A stretch of 9,235 nt of DNA from an uncultured Veillonella sp. (lineage in GTDB: Bacteria > Bacillota > Negativicutes > Veillonellales > Veillonellaceae), in NCBI GenBank assembly GCA_900757715.1, contig CAAEOZ010000066.1, positions 1 through 9,235 of the forward strand, written 5' to 3'. A program made the position numbers and the translations under genes. This document shows, one piece after another, positions 1-5,117 of the stretch (the stretch's first letter is position 1; each line of letters opens with the position of its first letter). The notes under the pieces are model-generated. The model was not told where the DNA came from and ran no database searches. It saw only the letters and a program-made list of their open reading frames with translations.

Positions 1-70
1 CTTCTGCTGCAGGTACTTCAATAGTTAACGTTACTACGTGTTGATCAACAGGATTTACAGTTGCTTTCAT
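1..70 (-). CDS. tig: Trigger factor, N-terminal start only (partial)
   Basis: Only the first 23 codons are inside the window; the gene continues past base 1. The peptide begins MKATVNPVDQHVVTLTIEVP, which resembles the opening beta-strand of the trigger factor ribosome-binding domain (family pattern: M-K-x-T-V-E-x-x-x-x-x-x-V-x-L-x-V-E-V-P). Trigger factor is an ATP-independent chaperone and peptidyl-prolyl isomerase that docks at the ribosomal exit tunnel and shields nascent chains. The ATG follows a strong GAGGAGGA SD at 81-88, which fixes the start. The gene sits behind the terminator of the CBS-domain gene, so it is probably transcribed from its own promoter. The identification rests on a short N-terminus, so other proteins with a similar opening cannot be excluded. 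Confidence 0.72.
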   Translation of the reverse strand, partial: MKATVNPVDQHVVTLTIEVPAAE

Positions 71-133
71 TTAAAATATGTCCTCCTCGAAGGGCAATAT
101 GCCCAAATTTCTGTAGTATATTATGCACTCCTA

Positions 134-162
134 ATAATAACATAAATGCAAGGTCAATGCAA
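134..162 (-). promoter_or_regulatory. Candidate promoter for trigger factor gene
   Basis: Read on the minus strand, TTGCAT (157-162) and TATTAT (134-139) are separated by 17 bases, giving a leader of about 57 bases before the ATG at 70. The -10 matches the consensus at 5 of 6 positions, but the -35 only at the leading TTG. A second possible -10, TATACT, lies at 115-120 without a convincing -35. A small GGGCA/TGCCC hairpin (92-104) lies between the promoter and the SD. The placement is inferred only from motifs. Confidence 0.35.
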
Positions 163-181
163 TTCTTCTCAATATACACTA

Positions 182-209
182 AAAGACCACCCCAAAACGG
201 GTGGTCTTT
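182..209 (-). terminator. Intrinsic terminator after the CBS-domain gene
   Basis: A perfect 11-base-pair stem (182-192 with 199-209, AAAGACCACCC/GGGTGGTCTTT) encloses a six-base CAAAAC loop. It begins 25 bases after the CBS-domain stop codon. On the minus strand the descending arm ends in CTTTT, a short U-run. The opposite strand also ends in T residues, but no plus-strand gene needs it. It separates the CBS-domain gene from trigger factor. Confidence 0.88.
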
Positions 210-233
210 ACATATTTTACATAATTATGCCAA

Positions 234-689
234 TTAGTTATCTTTAGCAATCAATTTGATAATGTCCCGACGAGACAAAATTCCAATCAAACGGTACTCT
301 TTATCTACAACTGGCACATTTTTCAAATGTTGATCAAGCATAACAGATACAATTTCTTCTACATCTTTATCCGGTGTGGTTGTAATTACTTCATCAGTCA
401 TCAACTCATGAACGTGAGATGCCAATAATTTTTTAAATTGAGCATTGTATTCACCGATGCCATTGTAATAGATGCTAGCGCCTAATACATTAACATAATG
501 AGGCACATGAGGACGTACTTTTTTATAAAGTAAATCACCTTCAGAGATAATACCTAACAACTTATTATCATCATCCACTACGGACACAGCTGTTAAATTA
601 TATTTAACCAATAAATCAGCTACATCAGAAATTGGCGCATCTTTGCCAACAGTAACAGGGTATTTATTCATTACTTCTTGGATTTTCAT
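234..689 (-). CDS. Two-CBS-domain protein (putative adenine-nucleotide sensor)
   Basis: This 151-residue protein consists almost entirely of a Bateman module. CBS1 covers about residues 1-56 and includes GIISEGDLL (46-54). A linker of about 35 residues follows. CBS2 covers about residues 93-149 and includes GILSRRDII (136-144). The G-[IV]-[IL]-S-x-x-D signatures are the usual ribose/phosphate contacts of CBS pairs that bind AMP, ATP or S-adenosyl compounds. The protein has no catalytic or membrane domain, so a ligand-sensing or partner-regulating role is likely, but the target is unknown. The ATG at 689 is supported by an AAGGAGG SD at 698-704. It lies 111 bases downstream of rlmH and has its own terminator, so it may be a separate unit or the tail of the walJ-rlmH operon. 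An 11-base inverted repeat sits just upstream. Confidence 0.88.
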   Translation of the reverse strand: MKIQEVMNKYPVTVGKDAPISDVADLLVKYNLTAVSVVDDDNKLLGIISEGDLLYKKVRPHVPHYVNVLGASIYYNGIGEYNAQFKKLLASHVHELMTDEVITTTPDKDVEEIVSVMLDQHLKNVPVVDKEYRLIGILSRRDIIKLIAKDN

Positions 690-719
690 AGTGAATTCCT
701 CCTTACAAATACATCTTGC

Positions 720-750
720 TTTATTATACTATTCGCCACAGTATAATAAA
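720..750. repeat. Perfect 11-bp inverted repeat upstream of the CBS-domain gene
   Basis: The arms TTTATTATACT (720-730) and AGTATAATAAA (740-750) are exact reverse complements around a 9-base centre, ATTCGCCAC. On the minus strand the arm nearer the gene contains a consensus -10, TATAAT (723-728), which would start transcription about 27 bases before the ATG. The arm could therefore be half of an operator overlapping the promoter, or an RNA hairpin in a transcript reading through from rlmH. It is too AT-rich and lacks a following U-run, so it is not a standard terminator. Confidence 0.6.
723..728 (-). promoter_or_regulatory. Candidate -10 box for the CBS-domain gene
   Basis: A perfect TATAAT on the minus strand lies inside the inverted repeat, about 34 bases before the ATG. 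No good -35 exists at 16-18 bases (TTTTAT or TTTATT only), so the promoter would be weak or need an activator. A second TATAAT at 770-775 also lacks a -35. Confidence 0.3.
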
Positions 751-800
751 ACTCCTTTTTTCTGAAAGTATTATACAAATAATTTTTAAGTCTACGTCTT

Positions 801-1280
801 CTACCAATGATAAGGTTCATTACGATTGATTTTTGATGCTCGATAAATTTGTTCTACAAGTAGCAATCGAACCATTTGATGAGTAAAAGTCATAGGGCTA
901 AAAGATAATTTATAATTTACAGCCTGACGTAATGTATCACTCACCCCAAAGGCACCACCAATAATGAAAGCCATATCGCTAACACCATCCACCTCAAGCT
1001 TAGATACCGTCTTAGCAAGTTCTTCAGAGGACATTGGTTTGCCATACACGTCAAGTAATACGGTATACGCATTTTTAGGGACCACTTTTAATAAACGGTC
1101 TCCTTCTTCTGCAACGACTTGTTTGCGATCCGCATCACTCGGCTTATCTCCAATTTTACTTTCATTCAGCTCTGTAATTGTAATGCCACCATAGGGGCGC
1201 ATACGTTTCACAAACTCTGCTACGCCCTCACGTAAATAAGCATCCTTCAATTTGCCGATACAGACTACATAAAATCTCAT
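801..1280 (-). CDS. rlmH: 23S rRNA (pseudouridine1915-N3)-methyltransferase RlmH
   Basis: This 159-residue protein has the standard length for RlmH, a SPOUT-class homodimer that uses S-adenosylmethionine to methylate N3 of pseudouridine 1915 in helix 69 of 23S rRNA in assembled ribosomes. The N-terminus (MRFYVVCIGKLKD) and LDVYGK (76-81) fit the family. FIIGGAFGVSD (105-115) and the trefoil-knot segment MTFTHQMVRLLLVEQIYRA (130-148) form the cofactor pocket. The C-terminus NEPYHW carries the conserved Tyr-His pair. The start is two bases after the walJ stop codon, and its GGAGAGGT SD lies within the end of walJ, so the two genes are very probably co-transcribed and translationally coupled. 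In Bacillus subtilis the homologue also lies downstream of walJ, with a serine protease gene between them that is absent here. Confidence 0.96.
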   Translation of the reverse strand: MRFYVVCIGKLKDAYLREGVAEFVKRMRPYGGITITELNESKIGDKPSDADRKQVVAEEGDRLLKVVPKNAYTVLLDVYGKPMSSEELAKTVSKLEVDGVSDMAFIIGGAFGVSDTLRQAVNYKLSFSPMTFTHQMVRLLLVEQIYRASKINRNEPYHW

Positions 1281-1282
1281 TT

Positions 1283-2089
1283 TTACCTCTCCACAGATTG
1301 GATGGACACAATTTCATTAGGCTGACCATGTTGTAACTTCATTTCAGGTCCAATACGAACACCACCATCAACAAGCATTTTGCCAATGGTTTGGGTAACG
1401 AGGACAGCGTTATTATTATTTTCAGAACGATGGGCCAATATAACTTGCATAAAATCAGGACGTTTCATCATGAGTAGTGCTTGCGCAGCCATTTCATTAC
1501 TCAAATGACCTTCATCACTAGCCACCCTTTGTTTCAAAAACGGCTGATATGGTCCGAATCGCAACATATGAGGATCATAATTCGCCTCTAGCACTAACAG
1601 AGTCGTATCATCAATTCTACGTAAAACATCATCTGAAATCACGCCTGTATCAGTGACAATAGTTGCCTTATCGTTCCCAGCAAACACATTTATACCAATT
1701 GGATCAGCCGCATCATGACTTACCGAAAAAGGTTCCACAATTAGACTCCCCAACGTTAAACTGCCCTTTGTAAGCTCGATTAATCGATTCTTTGGTACGA
1801 TTAACTTATCTTGGATTTCACGCCAGGTACCTTGCTTCGTATACACAGGAATATCAAATCGTTTTAGTAATTGTTGTAGTCCCGCAATGTGATCACTATG
1901 TTCATGACTGACAAATATACCCTCTACCTGTGCCATATCAATATGTAATTCTTTTAACCCATTGACAATGCGCCGACAACTGATGCCTACATCATGCAAT
2001 ATTACGGAGTTCCCTTTTTTTATCACTGTACAATTGCCCTTACTACCACTGGCAAGGACATGGACCTCCAACGGTGAGGATTCACTCAT
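1283..2089 (-). CDS. walJ: WalJ/YycJ-family metallo-beta-lactamase-fold hydrolase
   Basis: This 268-residue cytoplasmic metallo-hydrolase has LASGSKGNC at 12-20 and the zinc motif SHEHSDH at 61-67 (H62, H64, D66, H67). Further metal-ligand candidates are H125, D147 in TDTG, and H220 in the C-terminal HRSENNN. EGHLSNE (193-199) is typical of YycJ/WalJ proteins. Members are thought to act as nucleases or phosphodiesterases linked to cell division and DNA metabolism, but the physiological substrate is unsettled. The open frame extends one codon further to a TTG at 2092. The ATG at 2089 is preferred because GGAG at 2097-2100 is 7 bases away, against only 4 for the TTG. The gene has a probable promoter just upstream and leads directly into rlmH. 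No walRKHI genes are next to it. Confidence 0.93.
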   Translation of the reverse strand: MSESSPLEVHVLASGSKGNCTVIKKGNSVILHDVGISCRRIVNGLKELHIDMAQVEGIFVSHEHSDHIAGLQQLLKRFDIPVYTKQGTWREIQDKLIVPKNRLIELTKGSLTLGSLIVEPFSVSHDAADPIGINVFAGNDKATIVTDTGVISDDVLRRIDDTTLLVLEANYDPHMLRFGPYQPFLKQRVASDEGHLSNEMAAQALLMMKRPDFMQVILAHRSENNNNAVLVTQTIGKMLVDGGVRIGPEMKLQHGQPNEIVSIQSVER

Positions 2090-2109
2090 CAAAACACTCC
2101 ATATACTTA

Positions 2110-2140
2110 ATCATAAATCTATTATTTCTGTAAAAGTCAA
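2110..2140 (-). promoter_or_regulatory. Candidate promoter for the walJ-rlmH operon
   Basis: On the minus strand, TTGACT (2135-2140, 5 of 6 to consensus) precedes TATGAT (2110-2115, 5 of 6) with a long 19-base spacer. A poorer TTTATG (2112-2117) would give a 17-base spacer. The initiation point would be very close to the SD, with a leader of about 15 bases. The -35 overlaps one arm of the 8-bp inverted repeat described separately. Confidence 0.45.
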
Positions 2141-2193
2141 TAGCTTATTTATTTAGTTAAATATTGTATTAACTCATTTAAATTCAAGCTATT
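2139..2193. repeat. Nested inverted repeats between the RuBisCO-like gene and walJ
   Basis: The outer arms AATAGCTT (2139-2146) and AAGCTATT (2186-2193) are exact reverse complements. Inside them AGTTAA (2155-2160) pairs with TTAACT (2169-2174) around an 8-base loop. The structure fills most of the 105-base spacer, starts next to the RuBisCO-like gene's stop codon and ends within the walJ -35. It has no G+C-rich stem and no clean U-run, so it is not a classic terminator. No other terminator is visible for the RuBisCO-like gene. Confidence 0.45.
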
Positions 2194-2194
2194 A

Positions 2195-3382
2195 TTACGT
2201 TCTTTCAGATAATTTAGTCAGACGCTCTACAAAATACGACATATTAGCCTCAATATCTGGCCCTCTGCGGAACATATCGCCTCCAACGAGGAACATCGTA
2301 TCATTTCCGTACAGCTCAACGAGTTCATTAAGACGAGCATCTGTAACGCCACCACCTGGTGCAGGGCAAGCCGCTTTCATCAAGCCCATTGGTCGTTTAA
2401 TGTAAGAGGAAATTCTCTTGCATTGCTTCTCTGTAAAAGTAAAGCGTCCACCATAAGATACGAAGATTGGCATATCAGCCCCAAAAATACGAGGTAATAA
2501 ACCTAGTTGTAAGTAATCGGCTACACCAGATACACCAGGGCTCACAAATCCACCAGAATAAGCGGGATGATGAATAATAGGCAATCGTAATTTTTCATCA
2601 GTAGCTAATTTGTGTAACCAACCGAAACCAACGAGACCTACGGCCACCATGAGAGCAGTAGCACCAACCTCTTTAGCAAAATAAGCACGTTCTAACACAT
2701 CTGTACCATCACCAGATACGTTTGCAGCATATAAAGTATGTGTACCATGTGCAGCATTCATTTCCTGTACCATAGCAGCACATCGTTTTACACGATCTTT
2801 ATATTGAGAGAAGGACTGATTAGAAATACCATGATCATCCTTTATGACATCTGCCCCACCACATGTATAGGCTCCACACATGCGAGCCAATTCCTCATTT
2901 GGTGTTCCCATCGGCTTTACAACGGCTTGAATCATCGGGCGCGTCGGAGTTTCCACTAAACGACGAATCCCCTGTAAGCCAAATCGTGGGCCCTTAAACA
3001 CATCGTAAAGTGTTGGACATAGCTCAATATCCACCACCCAAATATGAGGCTGTAACGAAGAATTGCCAAAGACAACATTTAAAAATTGTGTTGCTTCTAA
3101 AGCTGTAGTATCTACGTGATATGAAATACGAGCCAAATAGTAACGAGAGGTATCAATTACAGCATTTGACATCACACCTACATCGATATATGGAGAATCT
3201 TCCACCATAGGTTCAAGAGATTCTAGTCGACCAGTAATAGTTTCTTTAATGTATGGATCCGTTACAAACTCATAGGGAAATTCTATGGTTTGTTCTACTT
3301 GAACCGCCCAAGCAATTGATTTTGCTTCTTCATATGTACTCGCTTCTATTCTATATGTAACTATAAATCGCTCGTCTTTCAT
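2195..3382 (-). CDS. RuBisCO-like protein (form IV), probable enolase/isomerase/decarboxylase-type enzyme
   Basis: This 395-residue protein has a ferredoxin-like N-terminal domain (about 1-130) and a TIM barrel (about 140-395), the RuBisCO large-subunit plan without its full length. VVKPMG (154-159) gives K156, matching the RuBisCO base K175, but M158 stands near K177. GGADVIKDDHG (175-185) supplies K181, the carbamylated lysine K201, and D183, but His replaces Glu204. HHPAYSGG replaces the HR pair. The loop-6 segment is GGRF (311-314) with no K334, and APGGGV replaces S379-G-G. Carboxylation is therefore not expected. Known relatives act in methionine salvage, methylthioribulose-phosphate isomerisation or isoapionate breakdown, but none of those pathway genes is adjacent. 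The ATG at 3382 is chosen because AAGGAG (3390-3395) is 7 bases away; a TTG at 3400 lies upstream of that SD. It appears to be transcribed alone. Confidence 0.93.
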   Translation of the reverse strand: MKDERFIVTYRIEASTYEEAKSIAWAVQVEQTIEFPYEFVTDPYIKETITGRLESLEPMVEDSPYIDVGVMSNAVIDTSRYYLARISYHVDTTALEATQFLNVVFGNSSLQPHIWVVDIELCPTLYDVFKGPRFGLQGIRRLVETPTRPMIQAVVKPMGTPNEELARMCGAYTCGGADVIKDDHGISNQSFSQYKDRVKRCAAMVQEMNAAHGTHTLYAANVSGDGTDVLERAYFAKEVGATALMVAVGLVGFGWLHKLATDEKLRLPIIHHPAYSGGFVSPGVSGVADYLQLGLLPRIFGADMPIFVSYGGRFTFTEKQCKRISSYIKRPMGLMKAACPAPGGGVTDARLNELVELYGNDTMFLVGGDMFRRGPDIEANMSYFVERLTKLSERT

Positions 3383-3412
3383 AATGCGTCTCCTTTGCAA
3401 TAATATTATTTA

Positions 3413-3418
3413 ATTATA
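3413..3418 (-). promoter_or_regulatory. Candidate -10 box for the RuBisCO-like gene
   Basis: A perfect TATAAT on the minus strand lies 30 bases before the ATG, giving a leader of about 24 bases. The best -35 at 17 bases is TGGAAT (3436-3441), matching only 3 of 6 positions, and it lies next to the U-run of the preceding terminator. A 12-bp palindrome, AATAATATTATT (3399-3410), covers the expected start site and might be an operator, although such AT-rich palindromes also arise by chance. Confidence 0.5.
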
Positions 3419-3444
3419 TACCAAAGTAGTATACGATTCCATAA

Positions 3445-3481
3445 AAAAAGGCCTCACTCCAAATTAGAGTGAGGTCTTTTT
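3445..3481 (-). terminator. Strong intrinsic terminator of the purine operon
   Basis: The core stem CCTCACTC (3452-3459) with GAGTGAGG (3467-3474) extends through one G-T pair into A/T pairs, reaching about 15 pairs around a 7-base loop. On the minus strand the stem runs into CCTTTTTTT, a clear U-run. It ends transcription from the permease gene 105 bases after its stop. The plus strand also has a short T-run, so it could work in both directions, but no plus-strand gene is present. Confidence 0.92.
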
Positions 3482-3586
3482 AACAAACGAAAACATATAT
3501 ATTGATGTTTTACCTATACTAACAAGGTTTCTACTGTGAGAGACAATACATATAATCGTATGAGAGTAAACTCGTCTAACTATATC
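3482..3586 (-). other. Non-coding 3' region between the permease stop and the terminator
   Basis: This 105-base stretch is unusually long for a gap between a stop codon and its terminator. It contains AAAACAT (3490-3496) paired with ATGTTTT (3505-3511), a 7-bp hairpin directly before the terminator. It also contains TGTTAGTAT on the minus strand (3518-3526), which resembles a weak extended -10. No open frame with an SD was seen. It may be a plain 3' untranslated region. Confidence 0.4.
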
Positions 3587-4972
3587 TTATTGGTAGAAAT
3601 GTTTAGGATAACCTTTGAATCGTGTAAAGTGACGATATTTACGAGTCGCACGATTAGGTTCGTTAACAGTTTTATAACCAAAACCATTAAACATTACATT
3701 TAAAATAACAGCGACTATACTACCAGCTGTGATACCAGACTTCAAAAGAATTTGAGCCCATGCTGGAAAGTGTGTATAGAATTGAGGTGCTGCAAGAGGA
3801 ATCATGGATACCCCAATACTAATGGCAACTAGCATCAGGTTATAGTTACCATCGAAACTAACTTTACCAAGAGAACGAATCCCACTGGCGATAATCATGC
3901 CGAACATAGCTATCCCGGCACCACCTAATACAGCATTTGGAATACAAGCTACGATAGCGGCTAATTTAGGGAAAAGGCCTAATAAAATTAAAATTACACC
4001 AGATGCTGCTACAACGAAACGACTCTTAACACGTGTTACAGCAATAAGACCTACGTTTTGAGCAAATGCTGTATACGGAAAACTATTAAGGATACCACCA
4101 ATAATAGTGGATAAGCCATCCGCACGAAGTACCGCAGCCAACTCTTTTTGACCAATAGGTTTATCTACGATTTCTCCAACTGCAATACTATCACCAGTTG
4201 TTTCTACCATAACTACGAGCATTACAATAATCATAGATACAATAGAAGCAAAGTCAAAGGTTGGAAGGCCAAAATAGAATGGTGTCACAACAGAAATCCA
4301 TTGAGAACGCCCTACTTCTGAAAAATCTGTAATACCAACAATCATAGCTAAGGCTGTACCGAGAATAAGCCCAACTAAGATTGCCAAATTACCAAGGAAA
4401 CCTTTACCAAATCGATAAGTTAATACAACGAGAACAAATGTAGCTACACCAAGAGCTATGTATAGTGGATCGCCAAAGTTTTTATTGCCTACGCCACCCC
4501 CCATCCAGTTAACAGCTACTGGCATCAAGTTGATACCAATAATAGTAATGATAGTACCTGTTACTACAGGTGGGAATAGCCGAATCAAACGACTGAAGAA
4601 CGGTGCCACAAGGAATGTAAAGAGACCAGCTACGATAATCGCACCGTAAATGGTAGTAATATCATGCTGCTGACCAATCAGAATCATTGGACCTACAGAA
4701 GCAAATGTTACACCTTGAATAAGAGGAATGCGACCACCGACAGGTCCAAAACCTAATGTTTGAATCAATGTAGCTACACCACATGTAAATAAGTCAGCTG
4801 TAATCAAACGAATTAAATCTTCAATTGGCAAATGCATAGCTTGTGCAATAATAATTGGTACAGCTACTGCCCCAGCATACATAGCCAGAACGTGCTGTAA
4901 ACCATAAGCGAATAACTGCGGGATTGGCAGCATACCATCTACATGGTCGACACCAGATGCACCTTTACTCAT
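3587..4972 (-). CDS. NCS2-family xanthine/urate permease
   Basis: This 461-residue inner-membrane protein has about 14 hydrophobic segments and belongs to the nucleobase:cation symporter-2 family (UraA, XanQ, PbuX, UacT). Family marks are LQH in the first helix (25-27), GRIPLIQGVTFASVG (80-94), ETTGD (257-261, the substrate-binding glutamate region of helix 8) and NSFPYTAFAQNVGL (296-309, the helix-10 signature). The AQN sequence, rather than GEN, points to xanthine or urate rather than uracil. Its place after a xanthine dehydrogenase supports purine import. The first ATG, at 4972, follows GAGGTGAT (4977-4984) at ideal spacing; the GTG three codons upstream lies in that SD. It is the last gene before the terminator, but a 145-base leader separates it from xdhD. 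Xanthine versus urate preference cannot be decided from the sequence. Confidence 0.92.
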   Translation of the reverse strand: MSKGASGVDHVDGMLPIPQLFAYGLQHVLAMYAGAVAVPIIIAQAMHLPIEDLIRLITADLFTCGVATLIQTLGFGPVGGRIPLIQGVTFASVGPMILIGQQHDITTIYGAIIVAGLFTFLVAPFFSRLIRLFPPVVTGTIITIIGINLMPVAVNWMGGGVGNKNFGDPLYIALGVATFVLVVLTYRFGKGFLGNLAILVGLILGTALAMIVGITDFSEVGRSQWISVVTPFYFGLPTFDFASIVSMIIVMLVVMVETTGDSIAVGEIVDKPIGQKELAAVLRADGLSTIIGGILNSFPYTAFAQNVGLIAVTRVKSRFVVAASGVILILLGLFPKLAAIVACIPNAVLGGAGIAMFGMIIASGIRSLGKVSFDGNYNLMLVAISIGVSMIPLAAPQFYTHFPAWAQILLKSGITAGSIVAVILNVMFNGFGYKTVNEPNRATRKYRHFTRFKGYPKHFYQ

Positions 4973-5016
4973 AAGAATCACCTCATATCTTACGTTTTAG
5001 TTACTAGTTAAACAAT

Positions 5017-5041
5017 ATAGTCATACTATCGTACATGATAG
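5017..5041 (-). promoter_or_regulatory. Two overlapping small hairpins in the permease leader
   Basis: ATAGT/ACTAT (5017-5021 with 5025-5029, 3-base loop) and CTATC/GATAG (5026-5030 with 5037-5041, 6-base loop) share bases 5026-5029, so only one can form at a time. They lie 45-69 bases before the permease ATG. They resemble a miniature switch but are short. The leader does not match the purine riboswitch pattern. Confidence 0.25.
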
Positions 5042-5078
5042 AGTTTAGAAATCTCATCGACTTCACGTGGGAACCTTG

Positions 5079-5105
5079 ATGGCTAGGGGCAAAAGCCCCT
5101 ACCAT
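5079..5105 (-). repeat. GC-rich hairpin between xdhD and the permease gene
   Basis: A 7-bp stem (TAGGGGC 5084-5090, GCCCCTA 5095-5101) with a 4-base loop is extended by ATGG/CCAT after a single-base bulge, giving 11 pairs. It starts 13 bases after the xdhD stop codon. On the minus strand it is followed by AGCCATCAAGG rather than a U-run, so it is not an intrinsic terminator in the operon direction. It could block 3' exonucleases, mark an RNA-processing site or set the relative levels of xdhD and permease mRNA. Confidence 0.6.
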
Positions 5106-5117
5106 TAAGCAAATATT

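Noticed and set aside
964..1194. Plus-strand open frames, for example within rlmH, the permease gene and xdhD.
   Set aside because: They lie antisense inside well-supported genes, lack convincing SD sites and show no recognisable protein features.
1962..2156. Plus-strand frame crossing the start of walJ.
   Set aside because: No SD site or family resemblance, and it overlaps the walJ promoter and coding region.
2195..3382. Functional CO2-fixing RuBisCO.
   Set aside because: Lys334, the HR pair, Glu204 and Ser379 equivalents are missing, and no phosphoribulokinase or small-subunit gene is near.
5079..5105. Hairpin read as an intrinsic terminator after xdhD.
   Set aside because: No U-run follows it on the minus strand; the only nearby T-rich stretch is on the other side, inside the end of xdhD.
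4973..5117. Possible purine riboswitch in the permease leader; a GACTAT sequence and TTTCTA occur on the minus strand.
   Set aside because: The conserved core (TTTCTACC, then CCGTAAA, then GACTA with a closing P1 helix) is not present in the required order or spacing.
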